Of a DNA stretch of 64,000 nucleotides, positions 1-9,110 are shown one piece after another. Under the pieces are notes generated by a model. That model was not told the origin of the DNA, did not search any database, and saw only the letters and a list, made by a program, of their open reading frames with translations. The stretch is from the NCBI GenBank assembly GCA_050486405.1, contig JBJHDF010000004.1:132437-196436 (forward strand), read 5' to 3'. Numbering within the stretch: position 1 is the first letter of the stretch; each line of letters begins with the position of its first letter. The position numbers and the translations under genes are program-made. Origin of the DNA: JBJHDF01 sp050486405 (GTDB taxonomy: Bacteria > Pseudomonadota > Gammaproteobacteria > Pseudomonadales > Cellvibrionaceae).

Positions 1-153
1 AGTGCCCGCCACCAGCAGAAAAAACACCGCCAACAAGTAATTGGGCTGCTTTCTCTTTCTCGGCCACAAGAGCAGAATCAAGCAAAGGAACAGTATTTCC
101 AGAACGGTAAACAGAATAATTATTTCATGAGCATTGAGAAAGGTACTTCTCAT
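1..153 (-). CDS. N-terminal fragment of a membrane protein, cut by window edge
   Basis: An open frame reads leftward off the window edge from an ATG, giving 51 residues. After a short polar start come a hydrophobic stretch (ILFTVLEILFLCLILLLW), a basic loop (PRKRKQPNY) and a second hydrophobic stretch. This topology resembles the multi-helix N-terminus of membrane-anchored AraC-type regulators, but no DNA-binding part is in view, so that identity is only a guess. The ribosome binding site is weak, so the start is uncertain. Confidence 0.45.
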   Translation of the reverse strand, partial: MRSTFLNAHEIIILFTVLEILFLCLILLLWPRKRKQPNYLLAVFFLLVAGT

Positions 154-191
154 CTTATTATTGGCACCCAAACAAATAACGCCGCATGCTA

Positions 192-233
192 ACACAGGCG
201 GTCCCTGACAATAAAGTCAGAGACCGCCTGTGT
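192..233. terminator. Strong hairpin between edge gene and cellulase
   Basis: The 12-base arms ACACAGGCGGTC and GACCGCCTGTGT are perfectly complementary, and the stem extends inward with CTGAC/GTCAG around an AATAAA loop. It lies just past the cellulase stop codon. Neither side has a clean U-tract, so it is a probable rather than certain terminator for the cellulase gene. Confidence 0.5.
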
Positions 234-252
234 AAATTAGAGCCTTGCCGGG

Positions 253-2079
253 TTAATCGTCGATATGGGTGATACGGAACCAGTTGATATTCCAGCCGCC
301 ACTGGTCGCGGCTATGCCAAAGCCATGACTACCCGCAGACAACTGCACCTGGTGGGTCACCGTCACCCACTGCTGCCAACCGCCAGTGGCCGGAAAGCTG
401 ACCGAGCCGTGGACCACGGCGCCACCAGCTTCCTCAAGACGCAGGCTGCCACCGCTGGACAGACTCGCCACCCGATAGGCGATTTCATAGGTACCGCTGA
501 CCGGAATCTCAACCGGGGTGTCAACATAGGACAACCAATCGCCAGCGTCGATCCAGCCGACGTTGTAACCGCCGCCCACATCACTGGTAGGCTCTGTCTG
601 GATACCACTCATGTAGCTGTAATTTTCCGCCTGTATCGTGGCAATCTCGCCAAGACCAGGACCGGGGCCGGGCCCCGCACCAGCCGGCTCAATGCCGATC
701 CAGTTGAGATTCCAGCCACCGTTAACAGCGGCGATGGCAATGTCCTGTTCGCCGGCGGGCAACGCAACCTCATGGAATACCGTTGTCCAGGTTTGCCATC
801 CCCCGGTTACCGGCAGTGAAAGGCTGCCATACTGCGGAAAGCCCCCGGCGGCTTCAAGCTGCAACAACCCGGTGTCCTGGAGAGCCGCCACCCGGTAGCT
901 GACCCGGTAGTTGCCGCCGGCGGGCACATTGATGCGGTAGGTCAGCCAGTCGCCGGCGTCGATCCAGCCCACGTTTAAGCCGCCACCCGTATCGCTGGTG
1001 GGTTCGGTTTGAATGCCGCTCATGGCGCAATAATTCTCGGCCACCAGGACGCCGGGGATCTGCACCAGGTCGCATGCCGGTGGCGGCTCTGTGCCCCCGC
1101 CCAGCGGCGGCCAGTCCCGCACCAAATCCCTGACAAAGGCGCCGGAAGCGGTATAGTCGCCACTGCTCCAGCCACCATTGGGGTTGGCGCCCGGCACCAG
1201 CGCCGAGGCACCTTCGAGCTTGTCGTTCAGGGCCCAGTTGGCATGGCTGATATTGTTGTTGCGCAGAAAGTCCATCCAGGCGTAGGTTTCACTGTAGTCC
1301 ACACCGCCGTCGCCGTCGGCATTGACCGTGCCCCACTCGGTGACAAACAACGCCAGCCCCTGGTTCAGGGCATACTGCGCCTTGTCCCTGAGAAACTGAC
1401 CGTGGGTACCGGCATAGAAATGCAGGCTGTAGGCGATATTGTTGTAGCCGGTGATGGGGTCATTGGCAGCGGCATCCACATCCTGGGACCAGTTGGGCGT
1501 ACCGACGACAATCAGGTTGGCGGGGTCGATGGCGCGAATGGCCGCGATAACCGTTTCCGAATAGGGTTTGAGGGTGTGACTCCAAGATACATTCAAGGGC
1601 TCATTGTAAATCTCGTAGATCACGTTGTTGTGATGCCCATACTCCTGGGCCATGAGTTGAAAGAACTGCACCGCCTGCTGGGTGTGGTGCTCGGCGTGAT
1701 GGCTGTGCCAGTCGATAATGACATACATGTCGTTGGCGATGGCCGCATCGACCACGGTTCTTACCTTGGCCAGATTGCCGGCCGGATCATCGAGGTAGCC
1801 ACCCGGGTCTTCGACGCCCATGGCGGCGCGGATCAGATTGGCGTTCCAATCGTTTCTTGCCGTGGCAACGGCACCCGGGGTATAGAATTTCTCGCCACCC
1901 CAGTTGTTGTTGCTCCAGAACAGGCTGGGGCCGGCGATACTGCCCGGCTGGCCACCAAACAGCACCTGATTGCCCTGAACGGTGATCGGGGCAACCTGCG
2001 ACATGGCGTGACCGGCCAAAAACAACAGCAGCGCGCCTGCTAAATGGACCAGAAATCTGGTCAATGGAGAGTTTTTCAT
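253..2079 (-). CDS. Secreted GH5 cellulase with two C-terminal CBM6 modules
   Basis: Endo-beta-1,4-glucanase-type enzyme of 608 residues, exported to cleave cellulose or a related beta-glucan. The chosen ATG gives a signal peptide (hydrophobic run around 10-26). The GH5 domain covers roughly 30-320: the acid/base Glu160 sits in YNEP and the nucleophile Glu248 in VTEWGT, preceded by IIDWHSHHAEHH. A proline-rich linker (GGGTEPPP) leads to one CBM6-like module, a glycine-proline linker, and a second very similar one; both carry QTEPTSD, NVGWIDAGDWL and GGWN(L/I)NW, so they arose by duplication. The frame stays open far upstream, but nothing before MKNSPLTRF looks like protein. It is divergent from ispE. 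Confidence 0.93.
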   Translation of the reverse strand: MKNSPLTRFLVHLAGALLLFLAGHAMSQVAPITVQGNQVLFGGQPGSIAGPSLFWSNNNWGGEKFYTPGAVATARNDWNANLIRAAMGVEDPGGYLDDPAGNLAKVRTVVDAAIANDMYVIIDWHSHHAEHHTQQAVQFFQLMAQEYGHHNNVIYEIYNEPLNVSWSHTLKPYSETVIAAIRAIDPANLIVVGTPNWSQDVDAAANDPITGYNNIAYSLHFYAGTHGQFLRDKAQYALNQGLALFVTEWGTVNADGDGGVDYSETYAWMDFLRNNNISHANWALNDKLEGASALVPGANPNGGWSSGDYTASGAFVRDLVRDWPPLGGGTEPPPACDLVQIPGVLVAENYCAMSGIQTEPTSDTGGGLNVGWIDAGDWLTYRINVPAGGNYRVSYRVAALQDTGLLQLEAAGGFPQYGSLSLPVTGGWQTWTTVFHEVALPAGEQDIAIAAVNGGWNLNWIGIEPAGAGPGPGPGLGEIATIQAENYSYMSGIQTEPTSDVGGGYNVGWIDAGDWLSYVDTPVEIPVSGTYEIAYRVASLSSGGSLRLEEAGGAVVHGSVSFPATGGWQQWVTVTHQVQLSAGSHGFGIAATSGGWNINWFRITHIDD

Positions 2080-2241
2080 AGCGTTGGTCTCTATTCTAAT
2101 AATTGCCTTGATAACTGCCCCCTGGGGAGGCAGCAACGCCCTATTAGAACGAACGCCACCCACCGCAAACCACCTACTTTGCGCGAGCGCCGAAAGTGGG
2201 CACCCTGGAGTCAGCCGCCGATAGAAAGCTATAATCCCCCC

Positions 2242-3102
2242 ATGAACCGCACCCCTCTCACGCTGCTGTCTCCGGCCAAGCTCAATCTGTTCCTGCACAT
2301 CACCGGCCGGCGAGCGGACGGTTACCACAACCTGCAAACCCTGTTTCAGTTGCTGGATTACGGCGACACCCTGCACTTTACCCCCCGCCCGGACAACACC
2401 ATCACCCTGGAGCCGTCGCTGCCTGGCGTCGCCGCGGAGCACAACCTGATACTGCGCGCGGCGCGCCAACTCCAGCCGCTGGCGACCGGCGCTCCCGGGG
2501 TGGACATTCGCCTGGAAAAACGGCTGCCCCTGGGCGGCGGTCTCGGCGGTGGCAGCAGCAATGCGGCCACCGCCCTGGTGGCCCTGAATCACCTCTGGCA
2601 ATGTGGGCAGTCGACCCGTCAACTCCAGGCACTGGGACTGTCCCTGGGCGCCGATGTACCGGTGTTTGTCCAGGGCCGCAGCGCCTGGGCCGAAGGGGTG
2701 GGCGAACAGCTCAGCCCCCTGTCCCTGCCGGATCGCTGGTACCTGGTTTTGACCCCGGATTGTCGGGTCTCAACGGCGGAAATTTTCGCCCACAAGGATT
2801 TGACAAGAGGCACCCCTGACATTACAGTAGCGGCCTTCCTGGAACAGGGTGGTCGAAATGACTGCCAAAACCTGGTGAGGCGGCTCTACCCCGCGGTTGA
2901 CGAGGCCCTTGACTGGCTGTGTAAAACGGCCGGCAACGCCCGACTGACAGGCACCGGAGCCAGCGTCTTTGCCAGCTTCGACAGCGCCGAAGCCGCCCAT
3001 CGGATACTGGCAAAAGCCCCGTCTCATCTGCCCGGTTTTACCGCCCGGGGGATAGACAGCTCACCGGTACACCGGTTGCTCGAGCAACCACCAGGACACT
3101 GA
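2242..3102 (+). CDS. ispE: 4-diphosphocytidyl-2-C-methyl-D-erythritol kinase
   Basis: GHMP-family kinase of 286 residues in the non-mevalonate isoprenoid pathway; it phosphorylates the 2-hydroxyl of CDP-methylerythritol. Family motifs are clear: SPAKLNLFLHITGRRADGYHNL at the N-terminus, the glycine-rich ATP loop PLGGGLGGGSSNAATAL in the middle, and LTGTGASVF near the C-terminus. The ATG at the start of this motif was preferred to the longer open frame, whose N-terminal extension has no family similarity. It lies just upstream of tRNA-Gln and prs, a common gammaproteobacterial order; lolB, often found before ispE, is absent here. Confidence 0.97.
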   Translation: MNRTPLTLLSPAKLNLFLHITGRRADGYHNLQTLFQLLDYGDTLHFTPRPDNTITLEPSLPGVAAEHNLILRAARQLQPLATGAPGVDIRLEKRLPLGGGLGGGSSNAATALVALNHLWQCGQSTRQLQALGLSLGADVPVFVQGRSAWAEGVGEQLSPLSLPDRWYLVLTPDCRVSTAEIFAHKDLTRGTPDITVAAFLEQGGRNDCQNLVRRLYPAVDEALDWLCKTAGNARLTGTGASVFASFDSAEAAHRILAKAPSHLPGFTARGIDSSPVHRLLEQPPGH

Positions 3103-3107
3103 ACCAC

Positions 3108-3182
3108 TGGGGCGTAGCCAAGCGGTAAGGCAGCGGGTTTTGATCCCGTCATGCGAAGGTTCGAATCCTTCCGCCCCAGCCA
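3108..3182 (+). tRNA. tRNA-Gln (TTG anticodon)
   Basis: A cloverleaf folds with acceptor TGGGGCG/CGCCCCA, the D-arm GCCAAGCGGTAAGGC, an anticodon loop TTTTGAT with TTG at 3140-3142, the T-loop GGTTCGAATCC, discriminator G and an encoded CCA. It matches E. coli tRNA-Gln closely in arm sequences and sits between ispE and prs as in many relatives. Confidence 0.97.
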
Positions 3183-3288
3183 TATTCCGATCTGTTGGCC
3201 CACGGGCCGGCTTCGCGCGCAGCCAGCGCTGTCGCAGCACCCGCCTGAAGCCCCAGACCAGAATTGCAGCCCAGAAAAGGTACCCGAC

Positions 3289-4230
3289 GTGACAGAGCTG
3301 ATGGTCTTTACCGGCAACGCCAATCCGGCGCTGGCGCAGGCAATCGTCGATCACTTGGGCCTCACCCTGGGTGAAGCCTCGGTGGAAAAATTCTCCGACG
3401 GTGAGATCTGCGTCGAGCTGCTGTGCAATGTCCGCGGTCGCGACGTTTTTGTGGTCCAGCCCACCTGCGCCCCCACCAACGACAATCTGATGGAACTGAT
3501 GGTGATGGTGGACGCCCTGCGCCGGGCCTCCGCCGGGCGTATTACCGCGGTGGTGCCCTACTTCGGCTACGCCCGCCAGGATCGCCGGGTGCGCTCTGCC
3601 CGGGTGCCCATCACTGCCAAGGTGGTGGCCGATATGATGGTGGGCGCCGGCGTCGATCGGGTGCTGACGGTGGACCTGCACGCCGAACAGATCCAGGGCT
3701 TTTTCGACGTGCCGGTGGACAACGTCTACGGCTCGCCGGTGCTGCTGGAAGACATTGAGAAACAGCGCTTCAAGAATCTCGTGGTGGTGTCGCCGGATAT
3801 CGGCGGCGTGGTGCGCGCCCGGGCTGTGGCCAAACAGCTGGGCATCGACCTGGCCATTATCGACAAGCGGCGCCCCACCAACAACGTGGCGGAAATCATG
3901 AACATCATCGGCGAGGTGGAAGGTCGCACCTGTTTGCTGGTGGACGATATGGTGGACACCGCCGGCACCCTGTGTAACGCCGCCAAGGCCCTGAAAGCCG
4001 AAGGTGCGGTCAAGGTAGTGGCCTACTGTACCCACCCAGTCCTCTCGGGCAACGCCATCGAGAACCTGAACAAATCGCAACTGGACGAGTTGGTGGTCAC
4101 CGATTCGATTCCATTGAACGGCGCCGCCACCGAATGCCCGCGCATTCGCCAGTTGACACTGTCAAAAATGCTCGCCGAGGCCATGCGCCGGCTGAGCAAC
4201 GAAGAATCCCTGAGCGCCATGTTTCGCTGA
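3289..4230 (+). CDS. prs: Ribose-phosphate pyrophosphokinase
   Basis: Makes PRPP from ribose 5-phosphate and ATP for nucleotide, histidine and tryptophan synthesis. The 313 residues align along almost the whole length of E. coli Prs, including CAPTNDNLMEL, YFGYARQDR, VDLHAEQIQGFFD, the PRPP loop LLVDDMVDTAGTL and the terminal SNEESLSAMF. The GTG start is preferred because AGAAAAGG lies 8 bases upstream and the protein then begins MTELMVFTGN, parallel to MPDMKLFAGN of E. coli, which also uses GTG. An ATG 12 bases downstream is the alternative. Confidence 0.97.
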   Translation: MTELMVFTGNANPALAQAIVDHLGLTLGEASVEKFSDGEICVELLCNVRGRDVFVVQPTCAPTNDNLMELMVMVDALRRASAGRITAVVPYFGYARQDRRVRSARVPITAKVVADMMVGAGVDRVLTVDLHAEQIQGFFDVPVDNVYGSPVLLEDIEKQRFKNLVVVSPDIGGVVRARAVAKQLGIDLAIIDKRRPTNNVAEIMNIIGEVEGRTCLLVDDMVDTAGTLCNAAKALKAEGAVKVVAYCTHPVLSGNAIENLNKSQLDELVVTDSIPLNGAATECPRIRQLTLSKMLAEAMRRLSNEESLSAMFR

Positions 4231-4258
4231 TTGGCAAAACCTGGCGCTCGGACAAGTG

Positions 4259-4285
4259 GCCGCTTCATGGGAAGTGGCTTTTTTT
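4259..4285 (+). terminator. Rho-independent terminator after prs
   Basis: GCCGCTTC, a four-base loop, then GAAGTGGC form an eight-pair stem (one G-U pair) followed directly by seven T residues. It lies about 30 bases after the prs stop and before rplY, so it should separate the two transcripts. Confidence 0.8.
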
Positions 4286-4383
4286 ATCTGTATCCGCAGC
4301 CTGATGAAAGCACGGAACAGAGACAACACCCAAGGGTAATTCTGGTCGCGGATTCCCGAGGGTATAGCATTGAGGACCCAACC

Positions 4384-5031
4384 ATGTCTGAAGATTTTGT
4401 ATTGCATGCCGAGGCCCGTGACGACAAGGGGAAAGGTGCGAGCCGCCGCCTGCGTCGTCTGGCCGGATTGGTGCCGGGTATTGTTTACGGCGGCACCAAA
4501 AAGCCCACCAGCATCAGCGTCAACCACAAGGACCTGCTGAAGCACCTGGAGAACGAAGCGTTCTTTTCGCACATTATCAGCCTGAACATCGGCGATAAGG
4601 CGGAAGACGTGATTCTCAAGGATCTGCAGCGCCACCCGGCCAAGCCGGTTGTGCTGCACGTGGACTTTCTGCGGGTTTCCAAAACCAAGAAACTGCAGAC
4701 CAGCGTACCGCTGCACTTCATCAACGAAGACACCTGTATCGGCGTCAAGCAGCAGGGCGGCAATATCGTGCACAGTATGGTGCAACTGGAAATCAGCTGT
4801 CTGCCCGGCGATCTGCCCGAGTACATCGAAGTGGATCTGGCCAACGCCAAAATCGGTGACATCCTGCACATCTCCGATCTGACCCTGCCCAAGGGCGTCA
4901 CCTCGGTTGCCCTGAGCCACGGCGCGGACCACGACCTGCCGGTAGTGTCCGTGAACAAGCCCAAGGGTGCTTCCGCCGACGATGCAGACGGTGCCGAGGG
5001 CGAAGCCAAGGACGACAATCAGGAAAGCTGA
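4384..5031 (+). CDS. rplY: 50S ribosomal protein L25, Ctc form
   Basis: 215-residue 5S rRNA-binding protein of the long (Ctc) type: an L25 N-terminal domain (about 1-95, with RRLRRLAGLVPGIVYGG) plus the beta-rich Ctc C-terminal domain (about 100-190) and an acidic tail rich in Asp and Glu. E. coli L25 has only the first domain; the two-domain form is usual in Pseudomonas and relatives. The ATG beginning MSEDFVLHAEARDDKGK matches the family N-terminus. It is followed 11 bases later by pth, the usual neighbour. Confidence 0.95.
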   Translation: MSEDFVLHAEARDDKGKGASRRLRRLAGLVPGIVYGGTKKPTSISVNHKDLLKHLENEAFFSHIISLNIGDKAEDVILKDLQRHPAKPVVLHVDFLRVSKTKKLQTSVPLHFINEDTCIGVKQQGGNIVHSMVQLEISCLPGDLPEYIEVDLANAKIGDILHISDLTLPKGVTSVALSHGADHDLPVVSVNKPKGASADDADGAEGEAKDDNQES

Positions 5032-5042
5032 TTGTCTTCCTG

Positions 5043-5639
5043 ATGGCGGCAAGCAACGATACGCCTCTGCAACTGATCGTGGGCCTGGGCAATCCGGGCC
5101 CCGAGTATCACCGGACCCGTCACAATGCCGGGGCCGACTTTGTGGCAGAACTGGCGCGCCGCGAGGGCGCCAGTCTCACCCCGGAAAACAAATTCTTCGG
5201 CCTCACCGGCCGCATTCACCTGCATGGCCAGGACCTGCGCCTGCTGATCCCCACCACCTTCATGAATCGCAGCGGTCAGGCCGTCGGCGCCGTGGCGCTG
5301 TTCTACAAGGTTCCCCCGGAGGCCATTCTGGTGGCCCACGACGAACTGGACCTGCCCCCCGGCGCGGCACGCCTGAAGCACGGCGGCGGCCACGGCGGTC
5401 ACAACGGCCTGCGCGACACCATCCGCGCGCTGGGCAACAATGCCAACTTCAACCGCCTGCGCCTGGGCATAGGCCACCCCGGCTCCGCCGCCCAGGTGGT
5501 GGGCTATGTACTGAAAAAGGCACCTGCCGATGAACAACAACTTATCGACGACGCCATCGACCGCGCCGCCGACATACTTCCCATCGCCGCCAAAGGCGAC
5601 TGGGCCGGCGCCATGAATCGGTTGCATACCAAGAGCTGA
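5043..5639 (+). CDS. pth: Peptidyl-tRNA hydrolase
   Basis: Cleaves peptidyl-tRNA released from stalled ribosomes and recycles the tRNA. The 198-residue protein has the family signatures VGLGNPGPEYHRTRHNAG (catalytic His in the TRHN segment), TFMNRSG and the GGGHGGHNGLRD stretch. It is probably co-transcribed with rplY. Its 3' end converges on the DUF2007 gene with a gap of only 3 bases and no visible terminator. Confidence 0.97.
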   Translation: MAASNDTPLQLIVGLGNPGPEYHRTRHNAGADFVAELARREGASLTPENKFFGLTGRIHLHGQDLRLLIPTTFMNRSGQAVGAVALFYKVPPEAILVAHDELDLPPGAARLKHGGGHGGHNGLRDTIRALGNNANFNRLRLGIGHPGSAAQVVGYVLKKAPADEQQLIDDAIDRAADILPIAAKGDWAGAMNRLHTKS

Positions 5640-5642
5640 TTG

Positions 5643-6443
5643 TCAGCCCTCGCCACTCAAGTCAAAAGTCCGCACAATCTCTTCAAACTCATCGTATTCC
5701 CGACCAGTATCAAAACGGCCATCGCCCGTGGTATCCAGACGATCGGACACCAGCAGTATGCCATCGAAGGTCTGCTCCTTGACCGGCCGCCGGGTTTGCG
5801 GGTGTAAAAAGGTGACGCGATGCAAGGTGCCGTATCGATAGTCGATCAACCGGTTGAAGTGCCCGTCGCCGTTGGTGTCCACCTCTTCGCTGGCGATGGA
5901 ACCGCGATGATAGCGCCAGCGACTTTCAAAATAGCCGTCAAAGCGCATATCCTCCTCGCCCCGACTCACCAGGCCCTGGTGATCAAAGTACAGAATCAAG
6001 TCAACCTTGCCATCAAAGTTCCGGTCCTGCTCCATGCGCAGGGGACGACCGTTGACAAAAGTCCAGCGCTCATCCAGGCGACCGTCAAAGTTGTAATCCA
6101 CCCCTTCATGGGTCACCGGTGTCTGGTAGTACCACAACATCAGCAGCGCTCCCACCGCAAAACCGCCCAGCGCCGACGTAAAGCTCGCCAATCCCCTGGC
6201 AGGCTTCTCTGATCCCGACTGCTGCGACTCGACCTGACGGGCATCCCAGTCGTCCATCAGTGCCTTGGCGGCCGGGTAGTCCCCCTCAGCCACCTTGATC
6301 CTCACCACCCCCATGGCCTGCAACTCCCCCGCGCCGCCCTGCAGGAATTCCCCCTCTATCTCCGCGTCTATGCCCTCCTGTCGCAGCATACCCACGATCA
6401 TATGGGCTTCAAGGGTATTGGCGGCCTGGTAAAGTTCTCGCAT
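5643..6443 (-). CDS. DUF2007 protein with a membrane anchor and Ca-binding-like repeats
   Basis: The 266-residue protein has three parts. Residues 1-70 resemble the DUF2007 'putative signal transducing' domain (LYQAANTLEAHMIVGMLRQEG). A single membrane segment lies near 90-112 (GGFAVGALLMLWYY). After it come repeated Asp-rich loops: DYNFDGRLDE, DRNFDGKVDL, DMRFDGYFES, DTNGDGHFNR and DTTGDGRFDT. They look like EF-hand or dockerin Ca-binding loops, so the C-terminal part, probably periplasmic, may bind calcium. The ATG has GGAG eight bases upstream. The function is unknown. Confidence 0.85.
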   Translation of the reverse strand: MRELYQAANTLEAHMIVGMLRQEGIDAEIEGEFLQGGAGELQAMGVVRIKVAEGDYPAAKALMDDWDARQVESQQSGSEKPARGLASFTSALGGFAVGALLMLWYYQTPVTHEGVDYNFDGRLDERWTFVNGRPLRMEQDRNFDGKVDLILYFDHQGLVSRGEEDMRFDGYFESRWRYHRGSIASEEVDTNGDGHFNRLIDYRYGTLHRVTFLHPQTRRPVKEQTFDGILLVSDRLDTTGDGRFDTGREYDEFEEIVRTFDLSGEG

Positions 6444-6563
6444 GGCGATGCTCCTTTTTTTGTAAACCGCAAGGATAAAGGGCCAGGCGGCGGAGTTCCA
6501 GACAGAGACCCGCCCCTGTATAATCCCCGGCCTGTTATCCACCCACACCAAACGGACCAGATC

Positions 6564-7655
6564 ATGGGCTTCAACTGCGGCATCGTCGGCCTGCCCAACG
6601 TCGGCAAATCCACCCTGTTCAACGCCCTGACCAAGGCGGGCATTGGCGCGGAGAACTTTCCCTTCTGCACCATTGAGCCCAACGCCGGCGTGGTGGCCCT
6701 GCCCGACCCACGGCTGGACGCCCTGTCCGCCATCGTCAAACCGCAGAAGGTGATTCCCACCACCATGGAGTTTGTCGATATCGCCGGACTGGTGGCCGGC
6801 GCCTCCAAGGGCGAGGGCCTGGGCAACAAGTTTCTGGCCAATATCCGCGAAACCGACGCCATCGCCCATGTGGTGCGCTGCTTTGAAGACGACAATGTGA
6901 TTCACGTGGCCAACACCGTGGACCCGGCGGCGGATATCGAGGTGATCAACACCGAACTGGCCCTGGCGGATCTGGAAACCGTGGACAAGGCGCTGTTGCG
7001 CTACAGCAAAGCGGCCAAGGGCCAGGACAAGCACGCCATCGTCATGAAGGCTCTGCTGGAAAAAATCCAGCCGCATCTGGATCAGGCCAAGCCGTTACGC
7101 TCCTTCGGTCTGGACAGCGATCAGATGCTGCAGTTGCGCGAACTGAACCTGCTCACGGTCAAGCCCACCATGTACATCGCCAACGTCAACGAAGACGGCT
7201 TTGACAAGAACCCGCACCTGGACCGGGTGCGCGCCATCGCCACCGAGGAAAACGCCGTGGTGGTGCCCATCTGCAACAAGCTGGAAGCGGAAATCGCCGA
7301 ACTGGACGACGAAGAGAAGCTGGAGTTTCTGCAGGAAATGGGCATGGACGAACCGGGCCTGGACCGGGTGATCCGTGCCGGCTATGAGTTATTGGGCCTG
7401 CACACCTACTTCACCGCCGGCGTCAAAGAAGTGCGCGCCTGGACCATCCCGGTGGGCGCCACCGCCCCCCAGGCAGCGGGCAAGATCCACACTGACTTTG
7501 AGAAAGGTTTTATCCGCGCCGAAGTGGTGGCCTACGACGACTTTATCGCCCACAAGGGCGAGCAGGGCGCCAAAGATGCCGGCAAATGGCGCCTGGAAGG
7601 CAAGGACTATGTGGTCCAGGACGGCGACGTGGTGCACTTTCGGTTTAACGTCTAG
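6564..7655 (+). CDS. ychF: Redox-responsive ATPase YchF (Obg family)
   Basis: Ribosome-associated P-loop protein of 363 residues that hydrolyses ATP rather than GTP. Visible elements are the Walker A loop GLPNVGKSTLFNAL at the N-terminus, the switch DIAGLVAGASKGEGLGNKFL, an NVNED stretch in place of the usual NKxD, and the C-terminal TGS-like domain (TYFTAGVKEVRAWT to DVVHFRFNV). The ATG opening MGFNCGIVGLPNVGK is the family start. The pth-ychF order is conserved in gammaproteobacteria, here interrupted by the divergently placed DUF2007 gene. Confidence 0.97.
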   Translation: MGFNCGIVGLPNVGKSTLFNALTKAGIGAENFPFCTIEPNAGVVALPDPRLDALSAIVKPQKVIPTTMEFVDIAGLVAGASKGEGLGNKFLANIRETDAIAHVVRCFEDDNVIHVANTVDPAADIEVINTELALADLETVDKALLRYSKAAKGQDKHAIVMKALLEKIQPHLDQAKPLRSFGLDSDQMLQLRELNLLTVKPTMYIANVNEDGFDKNPHLDRVRAIATEENAVVVPICNKLEAEIAELDDEEKLEFLQEMGMDEPGLDRVIRAGYELLGLHTYFTAGVKEVRAWTIPVGATAPQAAGKIHTDFEKGFIRAEVVAYDDFIAHKGEQGAKDAGKWRLEGKDYVVQDGDVVHFRFNV

Positions 7656-7688
7656 CGCCCCGGACCACTCGGCTAACGCTGACTCGGG

Positions 7689-9068
7689 CTAAGGCAGTTC
7701 CCTCCAAGGTTCCGCCGCCTGATACGCTGCCAGCCGGCTTTGCAATACATCGGTGGACAAATCCAGCGCTTTCGCATCCGCCACGGCCTTATTCTGCCAG
7801 TTCACAGCGCCTTCAAAGTCACCATTCTCCGCAGCCACAGCGGCTGCGACCTGATAGTAACGCTGTCGGTCATACACTGATTCATCGACCCTCTGCCACA
7901 ACTGGTCAGCCTCGGAGCCATTGCGAATATCCGGATCCGGGTGAGTGGACAGCAACCAGGCCAGACGCAACTGCGCCGCTGCAAGCTTGTCACTGGCCCG
8001 CTCCAGCCAGTAGAGTGCCTTGCGCTCGTCCTTTTCAAAACGCGCCCCACTCAACAACTCCATGGCCAGCATGTACTGGGACTCCTCAACACCGTTGATG
8101 GCTGAACGGAGCAACCACTGGTGGCTGAGTTGAGAGTCCGCCCGGCACTCGTTGCCATACAGTAAGTTTCTGCCCAGGAAAAATCCAGCCGGGTGAAAGT
8201 CCTGTTTGGCGGCGGCGAGATACCACTGGTTGACGTTATCGTCCGGTTCAAACCTGGGATCGTAAGATCGCGCCGCGCTGAGCATGTAAGCGTAGACATA
8301 CTGGTCTTGCCCCGCTCCGTCTTCGGCCTTGGCTCTGAGGCGACGCATGTACCTGCGGACCATCAGGTTTCTGTCACCGTCCTGGGCGTTGTCCATACGA
8401 AATATGAAGCGGGTCACTACCCCATAGACTGGAACGGATTGCCCGTCAACCTGTTCGGGCTCGAACTGAAATTGGCGCAGTGCCTCCAGTGAAACTTCCT
8501 TCATGGCATCGTTGCTGCTGTAAAGCGGGCGGTGATCAGCCGTGGTGCCATCCTTTTCAATGGTAAAGAGAATGTCCACCCAACCCTCGCGACCCTGCCT
8601 GGCCGAACGCCGAGGATACTCCGGTGCAACCGTCCTGATAACTTTAGGCCTGACCAAACCGACATCCGAACCGACAAACTCTGGCGTCATATGTTCAAGT
8701 AGAGCCTGGTCGCCATAGCGTTGCAACAGCGCCTGGAACGCGGCTTCGGCTTCCGGGTGTTGCTCCTCGGGTATGGCCTCCAACACCCTCTGATCCAGGC
8801 CCTGCTCGGCATAGCCTTCGTCCTGGGCCGCCAGCGCCAGCCAGGCGTAGGCCTGCACCAAATCGCGCGAGACGTGATCGCCCTGAATATACATGGCGCC
8901 AAGGTTGTGCTGGGCCAGATGGTCTCCCACCCGAGCCGCCTGGAGAAACTCCCTGTAGGCCTGCTCCATGGCGCCTTCGCTATGGTACTGCAAGCCCAAC
9001 TGGGTATCCGCACTGACACTGCAACAGGCACAGAGGCCAATCAGCAGTATTCCAAATTTTCTCAGCAT
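7689..9068 (-). CDS. Exported Sel1-repeat protein with an internal TonB C-terminal domain
   Basis: 459 residues. A signal sequence (LRKFGILLIGLCACCSVSA) is followed by TPR/Sel1-type repeats (AAQHNLGAMYIQGDHVSRDLVQAYAW-like), then a TonB C-terminal-like domain at about 140-230 (KVIRTVAPEYPRRSARQGREG, then EALRQFQFEP), then further Sel1-like repeats. Canonical TonB has an N-terminal membrane anchor, a proline-rich arm and a C-terminal TonB domain; here there is no anchor or arm and the domain is buried mid-protein. It is therefore unlikely to be an energy transducer and more likely a periplasmic scaffold. ATG was chosen because AGGGAG lies 8 bases upstream; the GTG three codons earlier overlaps that site. 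Confidence 0.8.
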   Translation of the reverse strand: MLRKFGILLIGLCACCSVSADTQLGLQYHSEGAMEQAYREFLQAARVGDHLAQHNLGAMYIQGDHVSRDLVQAYAWLALAAQDEGYAEQGLDQRVLEAIPEEQHPEAEAAFQALLQRYGDQALLEHMTPEFVGSDVGLVRPKVIRTVAPEYPRRSARQGREGWVDILFTIEKDGTTADHRPLYSSNDAMKEVSLEALRQFQFEPEQVDGQSVPVYGVVTRFIFRMDNAQDGDRNLMVRRYMRRLRAKAEDGAGQDQYVYAYMLSAARSYDPRFEPDDNVNQWYLAAAKQDFHPAGFFLGRNLLYGNECRADSQLSHQWLLRSAINGVEESQYMLAMELLSGARFEKDERKALYWLERASDKLAAAQLRLAWLLSTHPDPDIRNGSEADQLWQRVDESVYDRQRYYQVAAAVAAENGDFEGAVNWQNKAVADAKALDLSTDVLQSRLAAYQAAEPWRELP

Positions 9069-9110
9069 AATGCTCACTCCCTGTCGTTGTTGATGGCGGC
9101 CATACGCGCC

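Noticed and set aside
2080..2622. Long N-terminal extension of the cellulase frame
   Set aside because: It overlaps ispE on the opposite strand, and the signal peptide starts at 2079.
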